A model generated the notes under the pieces. It was not told the DNA's origin. It worked only from the letters and a program-made list of their open reading frames with translations, and made no database searches. From Brachionus manjavacas (taxonomy: Eukaryota > Rotifera > Eurotatoria > Ploima > Brachionidae), in NCBI GenBank assembly GCA_019054805.1, contig JAHQIY010000003.1:6510001-6574000 (forward strand): a stretch of DNA of 64,000 nucleotides, written 5' to 3'. Shown in pieces: positions 48,301-57,746 of this stretch. Numbering within the stretch: the first letter of the stretch is position 1; the number at the start of each line of letters is the position of its first letter. The position numbers and the translations under genes are program-made.

Positions 48301-49906
48301 TGGGTCCTGGTCGAATATTAAGTGGTATAAAAGATGTTACAGAAAAAGTTTTGGTAACTGCAGCTCAGTTTGTTGTAGACGGTCCAGTAGACATAAGGTA
48401 AAAAGCTTTTTAATAAAAAATTCTTTTGAAAAGCATGAAAAATAATATTTATTTTTTAACAAAGATGGTATGGACGCAAAATTTTCCACATCTTAATGTC
48501 TCATGACGAATTCGACCGGTTATTAGTCAAATACCTTAACGAAAAGACAAGAAAAAATATCAAAGAAATACTGGATACTGTTAGAGTTAAGGGTCCGGGC
48601 GAAGTTCCAACAGAATCTGCGCGCAATTCTAGAAAAGCTGCTCGAGTTGGATCCGACTTGATCACTCGATCAGCGGGATCAAACACGAACATGGACCGAG
48701 CCGGGACTGTTTATGGAATAGTTGAACCTAGACCTCTAGGCTCGCGACCAACTAATTATCCGCCACCTTTGCCACCATCTCTTCGTATTGATCAACAATC
48801 CCAAGAATATGTTAAAAGTTTGTGCGCTCAAATGAGAAATGCTGACTTTAGAGAGAGAATGGATGCAATTGAAAAATTCCAAGTTCTGTGTGAACAAGAA
48901 CCGCAAATGGCCATTGTGAACTTGGTACAAATATTTGACAAATTTAATTTATGCCTTACAGAAAGCAATTCAAAAGTAAATTACAAAGCTCTCAATACAA
49001 TGTATTTAATAACGCCGCTGCTTCGTGATGATCTGAATCCTGTTTTGGTCAATGTGATACCGTTGATTGCACACAATTTAGCATCTAAAAATAGCGAAAT
49101 CCAGGATATGGCATCGAATATTTTAGATGCTCTTGTTGAATACTTGGGTAAAATAAACTCAAAAATGAAGTTAATTTACATTAATGGACAATTTTAATAC
49201 TTTCTCATGTTTTTATTTATTAATGAGTTAAAATTTAATTTTCGCAAAAATCCAAAAAAGTTATTAATGATTAAAAAATCTTAATTTTTGGGTTATAAGA
49301 CTTTCAAATTTTTTAAAATTTATTTTCAGAGTAAAATTAAAAACATTTATAAATTTTGGGAAAAATAACCTAATTATTAAATTAACAATAAAAGTTATTG
49401 TAAGGAGAAAAGATAAAGAATATGATGCAAAGTTTTGCATAATTGATTTTAAAAATTGTCCATAAATTTTTATTTATTTCTTGAAATTAAAAAACTTAAA
49501 TTAAGATGGTGGTTCACTAATTCAACCATTTACAAATATAGCCATTCATGGAAACGCTCGAGTCAAACCTCAGATAATATTAAAACTTTCAGGTTTTTGT
49601 TTTGATTTTAAATGATTGAAAATTTTTAACTATTATTTTTTAGATTTGGTTTCCAAAGTGTACCAGAGAAAACAAAAACAAGTTGATATGCACATTCTTC
49701 CAGCTCTGTGGCAAATTTTGAATTTAGTTAAGGGCAACACGATGTCTGCTGGAATAAACAGCTTAAATTTTTCGATCACTAAGTTGGTAATGAGCCTTTA
49801 TGAACAAATGGGCGAACAATTGATCGAAAAAGCGTCAAATAACTCTTCAGTTTCGACTAGGAATTTAGAAACGCTGAAACAAATATTGACCAGTCAACTT
49901 GATTAA
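33400..49906 (+). CDS. TOGARAM1: Crescerin/TOGARAM-like TOG-array ciliary protein
   Basis: About 17 exons. Ends checked for phase: 33400-33607, 34998-36346, 38913-39441, 39578-39718, 39771-39911, 41319-41787, about 41866-42108, about 42162-42303, about 42358-42521, about 42609-42808, about 42865-43105, 43153-43257, 43315-43550, 48239-48397, 48465-49147, 49506-49592 and 49644-49906. Exon 2 holds two HEAT-type TOG domains. Exons 3-10 encode a Ser/Asn-rich linker. Exons 11-15 and 15-17 hold two further TOGs. The third is diagnostic: NPESAFKEAMNYLSQENW, VKNLRSQVSRFALMTFGELF, NEFIRVDIEKCLEKM.NNVT, ALINGGAS and DIRWYGRKIFHILMSHDEF. Crescerins bind tubulin and promote axonemal microtubule growth. 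One join, exon 6 to 7 near 41787-41866, is out by one base with the obvious sites. Donor 41711 would restore frame but drops Ser-rich codons, and a one-base assembly error is also possible. Confidence 0.9.
33608..34997. other. TOGARAM intron 1
   Basis: 1.4 kb of homopolymer-rich AT sequence. No coding segment or repeat recognised. Confidence 0.5.
36347..38912. other. TOGARAM intron 2
   Basis: 2.6 kb. It is AT-rich except for an island at about 37155-37395 of clearly higher GC and complexity (CGCGTGAGTTTCTGATCCGTCGCGG, in pieces; GATGGGCCCC; CCTGGTCCCTAGGGCC). A second patch at 38190-38330 gives a 68-codon frame without family resemblance. The first island probably marks a repeat insertion of unknown type. 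Confidence 0.45.
39912..41318. other. TOGARAM intron 5
   Basis: 1.4 kb, very AT-rich. A short frame at 40221-40442 has only low-complexity composition. Nothing supportable was seen. Confidence 0.5.
44035..44420 (-). mobile_element. LINE C-terminal fragment
   Basis: Read on the minus strand it gives ERATRIVH, LKDLSYTERFL, KRGDMIQMFKICKDFNKIDL and, in a shifted frame, YTNKVAGDWNKLNKEVIEAR. This is the standard post-RT end of jockey/CR1-like LINEs. It contains stops and frame changes and has no RT core. Confidence 0.7.
45063..46083. mobile_element. Second fold-back element with internal LINE fragment
   Basis: The left arm TTTTAAGGTTTTGTGAAGTT.CAGTACAAAAGAACA is mirrored at 46037-46083 (GTTC...TTTGTACTGAATTTCACAAAACCTTC). 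The left interior (45120-45320) closely matches 9830-10030 of the MTA-intron element, including GCAACATTCA.AGTTGCATCAA and GTGCAAAATCTCTGCAAAATGCAC. The right half instead holds about 650 bp whose minus strand encodes LINE-like NKLQNNLIRQMFGLKAYCHI and LCNLKLKHSRTLLNELI. It looks as if a LINE piece has replaced or entered the right arm. Confidence 0.55.
46303..46720 (-). mobile_element. (ACT)n-tailed LINE 3' end
   Basis: On the plus strand it begins AAAGTAGTAGTAGTC, the microsatellite tail. The minus strand then encodes IWNRLPKNVVEANSLNSFKA followed by RLDEWFM, the conserved C-terminus of jockey/CR1/L2-type LINEs. It extends upstream to about 46700 with decay. Same tail type as the copies at 55987 and 60743. 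Confidence 0.7.
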
Positions 49907-51547
49907 TTTTGAATTATTGTTCAATTTCTTACAATTTAGTAAAAAAAATGATTTTTTTTTAATTTTATTATTTTTATAAATTAAACGATTTAAAAGTAAT
50001 AGAAAAACATTAGACTGATACAATATTGATTAAAAAATCTAGCTTTTTTAATTTTTATTTTTACCGAAAATTCAAATAAAGTGTATAATTTAAACAAGAT
50101 ATTCTCGTGTTTGTCAATGTGAAAACTTAGCACATTTATTAAAAAAAAATCCTAAATTTAAAACATAAAATGTTAAAAATAAATCAGATATTTTTTATCC
50201 TTTTAGATAACACGAAAGCTAAGTAAGCACTTTTTGCTCCAAAACCATATTTTCTAAAACTCATCGAGCGAAGATTAAAAAAATGGTTCACATCTGCCAT
50301 AAAATCATTTATTCGAATTTAGAAATTAATTCAAAGAAGTAAAGATGCATGATAATTTGTGATTCTTTCTTCTTTTTTAATTTATTTTAAAATTTTGAAT
50401 AAAAATAAAAGTCGACAACTATCTGTTTTTATTTAAAAATTCGAATTTAATTTAAATTTGAAAATCAATTTGAATATAAAACAAAATCAACTAAAAAATG
50501 AAAAATATTAAAATTTGAAAATTTTTGAAAATTTTAGAATTTAAGTATTCATTTAAAATTCAAAAGATTTTTGTGTTCGTAAATTGTTATTAATATTTTT
50601 AGGAGATTGTATGAATGCTAAATTTATCTTAAGACTGATTATCGGCAAAACACTCCTGAGTAGATTTAAACATAGCTATATCTTCTGATACAAGTCATCA
50701 TGATAACAACATATCTAATGATACAGTAGCGGAGGTTATAAACTCATATCCAGTTTAGCCACATATTCAAAAAATCAAATTGAGATACTTGGGAGCCAAC
50801 CTGTTCTTGTTTTATTTAAGCAACTGTATATTGAGTTTAAATTAAGAGATCCGGAAGTTATTAAGAAGCTTAAGAACGAGGTTTTAAAAGCCCTGTTTAA
50901 AAATTTCAAGGCAAAACAGTCCGACAACAATTATTATGACATCGGGTGAAAGCAAAACAGCTTTAGAAAGAATCATGACGGTTTTTTTATTGGTTTTATC
51001 TTACTCAGGAATTCTGAGCCTTTAGTTAAAATCCTACAATGCTACAATAAATTAAGACATAAAAAACAAGATGGCAAATTTTTCTCAAATTGAAACAAAC
51101 CAACTTTATTCATGAACTCACTAAAAAGTAAATCGTATCCTAGACTCAGACGATCCGAAAAACAGTAGATAAATGAAATTTTTCTTTGGTTATTTTGTTT
51201 TTGTTATTTTTAAAGAATTTCTCTCTTACATCGAGAGAATTTTTCTAGCGGTAGGGGATAAATTAACACCATATGTATCCCAGTCCTTCTTTTTCTCTTT
51301 CTTCATATATATTATTTGAAGAATACATTTATTTTCACGTAACTAAACTGAAAATAAATAGAAAATTGTAACATTTAAGATGCGTTTACGTTTTTAAAAA
51401 AATATATTTTATTTTCACATAATTAAAAAAAAAAAAAAAAAATTAACAAGATTTTTAGAGCAATTAATATATTTCTAAATTTTCTTAATAGGTACATAAG
51501 TTCGATTAACACATTTCAAATGAAAAAACAATTACAAGAGCCACAAG
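49907..51547. other. Intergenic region 3' of TOGARAM
   Basis: AT-rich. From about 50640 to 51130 the complexity rises. Frame pieces such as LRDPEVIKKLKNEVLKALFK and NHDGFFIGFIL on + suggest an eroded LINE ORF or gene, but no family is clear. Confidence 0.4.
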
Positions 51548-51633
51548 TAAGAAATCTAAGGTACATGAAAAGGAGATGAGCGCCTCCCATTATCCACTAG
51601 GATAGAATAGGGACAATCAGTATAAGAAATCTA
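51548..51633 (-). repeat. 64-nt insert with 11-bp flanking direct repeat
   Basis: TAAGAAATCTA occurs at 51548-51558 and again at 51623-51633, bracketing a 64-nt insert. The insert's core (minus strand: ATTGTCCCTATTCTATCCTA ... GGCGCTCATCT) matches 6012-6056. The perfect direct repeat looks like a target-site duplication from LINE-style insertion, so the insert may be a retroposed piece of an RNA. It lies just 5' of the LINE copy. Confidence 0.7.
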
Positions 51634-52625
51634 GAATCACAATTTATTGTATTGTATCTTAGTTACAAAAACTTAGCAGATGTTCTTCAGGGCTCAGTAA
51701 TTAGTCCTCTTTTGTTTAGTATTTACATTAATGACATCTCCAAAAGAAACAAAACAAATAATAAATATTCCTTGTTTTTCGCAGATGATCTAGCTACATT
51801 CTTTATTTATAACAAAAAGGGGAACCTAGAAAATAAGATAAATAAATTCACCAACGAACTAGAACAATGGCTTATTAAGTGGAAAATGAAGATATCAGTT
51901 GAAAAGTCGGGTTCAGTAGTCTTCTCTAGGTACAAAAAAGAGAGTGATAATCTAAACTTAAAAAATTATGGAAACAGAATAATGAGCCAAAAAGAAATCA
52001 AGTTTCCTGGTATTAAATTTGATTCTAAGTTAAATTTTAATATACTGTCAGACGAAATTTAATAACGCTGAAATAAAGGGTTAAATATAATTAAATAATT
52101 GTCAAACAAAAGATACTAGGAAATTTATATAAATCTTTAGTCGGATCAATTTAGACTATTCTTTTCCTTGTTTAAATTCATTTTCAGAAAATAATATAAA
52201 AAAACTACAAGCAATTCAGAATACATTATCCTTAAATTAAAATATGATACACATCGTGCATCATGAAGCTTTTAATAAACTTAAATTACTAACAGTCTCA
52301 AATCGGCTTTTTGAGTTGAGTGAGAGATATGTTGGGACAGGACTGAGTCATTCTGTTCCATTGATTGTCAGAGTGGTGGAGGAATACAAAGAAGGTTTCG
52401 AATCGAGATATATTGAATACCCAACTCCATTGTGTAATTGCTACCTTACAATTTCCTCCTTTTTACCTGAAATCTGAAACATGTAAACATGTGCCACATG
52501 TAACAATCTATGTCTTCTTAACTTTCATTTTATTTTTTTTTGCTTATTTAGTTTATTTTGATTTTTTTTAAATTTATTCTGAAGGAGGCCTAGCTCGTTA
52601 CAGAAAACAAATAAATAAATAAAAT
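51634..52625 (+). mobile_element. LINE copy with RT core, 5'-truncated
   Basis: The plus-strand frame 51652-52062 contains RT motif B (QGSVISPLLFSIYINDI) and motif C (SLFFADDLATFF), then a post-RT segment (PGIKFDSKLNFN). After a decayed stretch, 52244-52477 gives FNKLKLLTVSNRLFELSERY and ends YLTISSFLPEI. The 3' UTR ends GGCCTAGCTCGTTACAGAAA followed by an AAATAAATAAAATAAATAA tail. Same family as the 14 kb cluster, which it links to an RT. Stops between the parts make it inactive. Confidence 0.8.
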
Positions 52626-52816
52626 AAATAATCTTCAATTCTCTTTATTCATTTTTTTAAAAATTAAGAAAGCATAAGCTTACTGATATGTCGTTAATGT
52701 CGAAATAAAAATTTCGAAAAACTGCCAATTTTGGTCTATTTTCGATCCAAAAGAAATAAAAAAGAATATAAGAGATCCGGAAGGGGATTTGTAAAAGCCG
52801 TTATATACTTAAACTG

Positions 52817-52862
52817 AAATAATATAATGACATGACATTAGTGACATGTCATTATATTATTT
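52817..52862. repeat. Perfect 18-nt inverted repeat (hairpin)
   Basis: AAATAATATAATGACATG (52817-52834) and its exact complement CATGTCATTATATTATTT (52845-52862) flank a 10-nt loop. About 60 bases downstream is GATTGAGTCGAAACGTCGAA. No gene is attached. Confidence 0.8.
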
Positions 52863-53139
52863 TGAAAACCAGCGTTCGATATTTAACGACATCTCACAAT
52901 AGTTTGGTATCCGAAGATTGAGTCGAAACGTCGAAGCTTGTCCCCTATTTTTATGATGAAAGAGTTTTAAACATTCGCCCCGTATTGCAGAGATATTATG
53001 AAGATTTACAGAGATTTTCAAATAAAATAAATAAAATTCAACAAAACTGGTTTTAAATTAAGTTCAAATCAAAGTGAAAAATGAATTAAGTTCTTGCTTT
53101 AATTTTAATTTTTTGTTTTTGATCTAAATATTTATAATT

Positions 53140-53840
53140 ATTTATTTGTTTTATCTGTACTGAGCTAAAGCCACTTCAGATTAATAAAAATAAAAATGTA
53201 AAGAAAAAATAAGATAAAAGTAAATTGAGTTAAAATAAAATATTAAAGACAACTAAAATAGACAAATTGTAAAAGTATTGACAGTTGGAACATATTTAAG
53301 TATTGATCAGTTCAGGAAAAGTAAGGTAGCAATTACACAATGGAGTCGGATATTCGACAAATCTTGATTCAAAACACGCTTTATATTCATCAACCAGCTT
53401 GACAACCAATGGAACAGAACGCAGTCCTCTCTACACATATCTTTCGCTCAATTCAAAAGGCCGAGATTGTTAAAAGTTAAAGGCCTCATGATGCATTCAT
53501 ATTGGAAAGAGTATAATATTTCAGTTTAAGTATATAACGAACTGCTAAGTTTTGTAAATCTTGAATTTTTAAATGTTTGTCTCTGAAAATGATTTTAGAC
53601 AAGGAAAAGAGTAATCAATTATAGATCCGATTAAAGATTTAATTTCTTAGTGTGAAGTAATTAAGACTCCATTTTTTGTTTGGCAATGTTTTTATTAAAT
53701 TTAACCGTGGACAACAATGCTGTTTTATTTCATCAGCCATTGGGGTAAAGGTTAATTTTGAATCACAAATTTTATATCTAAGAACTTGATTTCTTTATAA
53801 CCCTCAATGATATAATTGAAAAAATTAAAAAGTAATAGAC
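53140..53840 (-). mobile_element. LINE 3' part, older copy
   Basis: Minus-strand copy of the GCTCGGTACAG family. It shows the terminus CTGTACTGAGCTAAAGCCAC, the 3' UTR, then the reverse complement of the C-terminal ORF (CAATTACACAATGGAGTCGG; CCAATGGAACAGAACGCAG). It is more diverged than the other copies, with several small deletions. Confidence 0.7.
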
Positions 53841-54409
53841 TAATTACTGAATTACGTAATTTTACCTAATTTTTCGGAAATTTCCTTTTTTTTACTTTAG
53901 TAATTTCACGTAAATTTATGTAAAATCACGTAAAATTTCGAAAAATTACGTGCAATTACGTAAAATTTCGTAAAAACAGTTTATCGTAGCAGTACTGTAG
54001 CTAAATTTCATTTAATTTAGTAAAAAATATCACCTTTTTTGGATAATATTAAATGGATTTATTTATACCCTAAAAGCAGTAAGCATGCTGTAATGAACAA
54101 GACTTTACGGTACATTACACAATTAAGATTTGAAAATATCATTTAAACCAATTTTAAGATTATAATTTCTAATCGGAAATTTTTTTAAATTGATTGATCA
54201 CATTTATGTCAAACATTTGATGTATATAAATATTGTTTTTTTTTTTAAATTATCCAAGTTCAGTTTTATTTCTGATTTTACAAAAGCAAGTTTGACAGTT
54301 CAAGTAATTTTTTAGTTTAAAATTATTAAATATCATATTTTGAGTAGGTTGACTAATGACAAATTAAAAAAAAAAAAAATGTAAAAATTTATTTTAAAAA
54401 ATGAAATAT
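53841..54409. other. Intergenic region
   Basis: A run at 53862-53985 repeats a short TTTACGTAAAATTTCG-like word many times (ACGTAAATTTATGTAAAATCACGTAAAATTTCG in pieces), a degenerate minisatellite. The rest is AT-rich. Confidence 0.5.
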
Positions 54410-55337
54410 TTAGTTTGAACAAAGTTTATTTGCTGAGCAAATAAAATTGCATTCAAAATTATCCTTACAAGATTCATTTAAAAGCTTAACACATCTGTAT
54501 GGATCATTTGAAGCCAGTTTAGTATAACCTTCCGAACATCTTTTTATAAAAAAAATTATTATTTAAAATAAATTTTAGGTTTTTTAATTTCATAATTACA
54601 CGCATTTGTTATTTGTACAATCGATTGTTCTTATAGATTTAAAACTACCTAAACAGTTACCATGACCTTGGCACTCATCTCCAAGTACACCAGCTTTTAA
54701 GTACAATATTATTAGTTGCATGAATAAGAAAAAAAAACTAACAAATAAGTGATGCGAAAACGATTGAAGTAGAGATAAATGATGAAAAGGTTGTTCCCAC
54801 AGTCGTTTCATCATCAATGTCTACAGTTGTAGGTTTTAATAAAAAGGTTGTTCCCACAGTCGTTTCATCATCAATGTCTACAGTTGTAGGTTTTAATAAA
54901 AAGGTTGTTCCCACAGTCGTTTCATCATCAATGTCTACAGTTGTAGGTTTTAATAAAAAGGTTGTTCCCACAGTCGTTTCATCATCAATGTCTACAGTTG
55001 TAGGTTTTAATAAAAAGGTTGTTCCCACAGTCGTTTCATCATCAATGTCTACAGTTGTAGGTTTTAATAAAAAGGTTGTTCCCACAGTCGTTTCATCATC
55101 AATGTCTACAGTTGTAGGTTTTGATGAATAAGTTGATATAATTTTTGTTGTCCAGCATCCATCTTTGGGATATTTTAATTCAAATAGTAGATTCGAATAT
55201 GTTAGTATAATTGAACCTATTTTCCGAAATTTTGTAAATTTTATTTTAAAATTAATTTTCTTACCCAATAGAAGAATGATAAGGACCGTAAAATCTATTA
55301 AAATTGTATATAAGCAAGCAGATAACTTAGTAGACAT
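54410..55337 (-). CDS. Secreted-looking tandem-repeat protein with cysteine-rich end
   Basis: Minus-strand exons: about 54747-55337 (ATG 55337), 54600-54693 and 54410-54539. Introns are short, GT-AG and in phase (ATT T | CT GGT; TGC GT | A TGT). The N-terminus MSTKLSACLYTILIDFTVLI is a signal peptide or anchor. Next come about six nearly identical 19-residue repeats, KPTTVDIDDETTVGTTFLL, rich in Thr and Asp and possibly O-glycosylated. The end is cysteine-rich: LGDECQGHGNC...DCTNNKCVCSEGY...CVKLLNESCKDNFECN, then CSANKLCSN. The KCVC.EGY pattern and Cys spacing resemble invertebrate EB or EGF-like modules. A GTAAG at about 55258 (G|GTAAGAAAA) could start another intron. Function unknown; likely extracellular or surface. 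An inverted partial copy lies at 55930-57000. Confidence 0.68.
54784..55125. repeat. 57-bp minisatellite, about 6 copies
   Basis: The unit, read on + from AAAAAGGTTGTTCCCACAGT, repeats every 57 bp. The internal copies appear base-for-base identical and the outer edges vary (GATGAAAAGG; TTTTGATGAA). Because 57 is divisible by 3, the array stays open on both strands. The minus strand carries the protein repeat. Confidence 0.9.
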
Positions 55338-55930
55338 TTTTATTTCAAAACTTTTAATAACTAAATAAAGTTTTCTTTAAAAAGAGAATTTTTATTAAAA
55401 TTTTATTTAAATTTATTTTATTCTTTACATTTAAATTTTATTTTCCTAACATAAAAAAGCTGTTTTGATTTTAGTTTTTAGATATTGTTTAAGTTTTTTT
55501 TAATTTAAATACAGTTATAATATTAAAAATTTTCGATTTTTTAAAGAATATATTTGTTTAATACCTTAAACCTTTTTTAAGCAAATGTTTAGCATATCAG
55601 TGCTCATAATAATATTCATCAGACTTGATATAAAATAGTAATCATACTTAATTTTTTAAATTCCATTAATTAACTTCTGGTAATCAGAAAGAAAGTTTTA
55701 TTATTGGTATTTTAGAATTGTTATTGGCACAATCGGTTGAAAGATTAAGTTTGAATAAACGTATTTTGGCCACCAACGACAATTTATCTATAAAGCAAAC
55801 AATTTCTTTGAATAGATATTTTATGTTTATAAAATAAAATTTAAATGTAAAGAATAAAACAAATTAAATTTTATTTAAATAAAATTTTCATAACAATTCT
55901 CTTTTTATAGAAAACTTTATTAAGTTATTA
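55338..55930. repeat. Inverted-repeat arms between the two gene copies
   Basis: The 130 or so bases upstream of the ATG at 55337 (TTTTTATTTCAAAACTTTTAATAACTAAATAAAG on +, in pieces) reappear in inverted orientation at about 55815-55950, before the second ATG at 55949. The two copies are therefore divergent, head to head, with a 350-bp non-homologous spacer (about 55470-55815). Confidence 0.75.
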
Positions 55931-55948
55931 AAAGTTTTGAAATAAAAA

Positions 55949-57000
55949 TGTCTACTAAGTTATCTGCTTGCTTATGTACAATTTTAGTAGTAGTTTTGAA
56001 TGTAGCTGGCTAGCCAGCGAGTGTGCTGATAAGGCACACTATGACAGCTGATGTGATTGATTGCTGGATGAGCAGCAATGCCTGCTTTAAAGCTGTCAAC
56101 ATTAGGGGCTTCAACTAATTGATTTGGCAGTGAGTTCCATATGTTAGCGGTTCTGTTGAAAAAAAAGTTATCTCTATGTTGGAGCCTCGAAATTTCTTTG
56201 TGATATTTGAAGCAGTGACCTCTTCCTTGGATTTTGGTGACATTAAAATTGTTGCTTTTTTCAACCAATTCTATTCCATGCATGAACTTGTATAATTGAA
56301 TTAGATCACCTCTTTTTCTTCTTTCCACCAGATTTGGAATGTTTAAAGCCTTCAATCTGCTTTCATACGGTTTGTTTCTAATTGAAGAAACAAATTTCGT
56401 AGCTCTGCGTTGAATCCTCTCAAGATTCTCACAATCCGACTTAAGAAATGGAGACCATACAGGCACAGCAAATTCCAAAAGAGGACGAACAAAAGTTAAA
56501 TACAATGATCTAAATAACTTACAATCAAAACGAGCGAATGATTTCCTGATGCGACCCAACATTTGCTTTGCTTTGTTTGTAGCCTCTATCACTTGATTTT
56601 TCCATTTGAGATTTGTATTGAAGATAACTCCAAGATATCTTTCGGTTTCAGACGTTGATAACTGTTTACCATTAATAAAATAAGTGAATTCTTTGTTTTT
56701 ATGACCGTAATGCATAACCACACATTATGATGTGTTGAAGAGAAGAAGCCAATCTTGAGTCCACTTGAAAATTAAATCTAAATCTGATTGAAGTTTCACT
56801 GCGCTTATTTCTGATACCGTTTGCGAGAATATTTTTGTATCATCTGCATACATTTTGACAAATTTTAATAGATTTTACGGTCCTTAATATTCTTCTTTTG
56901 GGAAAGAAAATTATATTTACAGACGAATCTACTGCCAAAAGCTGTCTGACCATCGTAGAAGAAAATAAGTCACTAGAATCATAAATTGGAGCCACAACGA
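55949..57000 (+). pseudogene. Inverted partial duplicate of the repeat-protein gene, split by a LINE
   Basis: From ATG 55949 it reads MSTKLSACLCTIL, almost identical to the start of the gene at 55337. It is interrupted after ACAATTTTA by a LINE (55987-56860) and resumes with ATAGATTTTACGGTCCTTAA, matching IDFTVL.ILLLGKK. The site equivalent to GGTAAG in the other copy is GGAAAG. The frame closes soon after (ENKSLES, stop near 56981), and no 57-bp repeats or cysteine-rich part follow. It is best read as a disrupted duplicate of a host gene. Confidence 0.65.
55987..56860 (-). mobile_element. Young (ACT)n-tailed LINE insertion with target duplication
   Basis: The minus strand encodes, from the 5' end, KMYADDTKIFSQTVSE (RT motif C), one in-frame stop, then an open frame of 245 codons (56721-55984) with SETERYLGVIFNTNLKWKNQ, SLYLTFVRPLLEFAVPVWSP, LERIQRRATKFV, RRKRGDLIQLYKFMHG and FNRTANIWNSLPNQLVEAP. 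This is the post-RT half of a jockey/CR1-type LINE. It is 5'-truncated just before YADD. The 3' end is a short ACTACTACT tail. AATTTTA flanks both sides (55980-55986 and 56861-56867) as target duplication. Little decay suggests a recent insertion. Confidence 0.85.
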
Positions 57001-57746
57001 TCAACAGTGCTTTTATTTTACATGGTTCTTACAGAAATCTGTGTATTTTACTTTAAGTTACATTTATATCTGTTAGACAATTTAAATTCGATTTCGCCCA
57101 AAAAATTGGAATTTTTTGCTAATTTTCTTGATTTTTAATAAATTTTTTTATTTTTTTAATTTTTCGAAAAAAAAATTTTTGAATTTTTTTCATATAAAAT
57201 ATTTTAATTTATTACAATATTTGTTGTAATTTTTGGTAATTTCTTGCAAAAATATATTAGTTCCTAAAAGAAATGGTAAGATATTTAAAATTTTATTTAA
57301 AAAAAATTTAATGTCAAGTGATATGACTTGACTTGACCTAGACTTAATGACTTTTGCCCAAGTCTGAAGTAAAATATCTTGCAAGCTTGCTTGTCTCAGC
57401 TTATTATTGCTTTTATTTAAAAAAACTTAATAACTCAAATGTTAAAATAAATTTTAAGACGTATTGAGCCTTGATTTAATGATTTAACCGATTGAATAAT
57501 ATTATTAAAAAATTTATTTTAAACAAAAAAAAATTGAAATAATATAAAATTTGTTCCATTACAATAGTTTCAAACGAATTGAAATTTTAGATTATTCACG
57601 TAATAAATGATACATTGATTAATTAATTAATTAAAAAACTCAAAACACAAAAATTATATAAGATTTACGAAATAGTTTTAATTTTGAGTGTTCATTTTTT
57701 TATAAAAAAAAAAAAAATCTTGCCAAAAAATAAAAGAATGTATATT
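57001..57746. other. Intergenic region 3' of RACGAP1
   Basis: AT-rich with homopolymers. A TGACTTGACTTGACC word repeat occurs near 57323-57340. A minus-strand frame at 57190-57384 is low complexity. No gene. Confidence 0.5.

Noticed and set aside
54817-55131. Plus-strand 104-codon repeat frame (STVVGFNKKVVPTVVSSS units)
   Set aside because: The 57-bp unit is open on both strands. The minus strand links to a signal-like leader and a cysteine-rich end by good splice sites, and the plus strand links to nothing.
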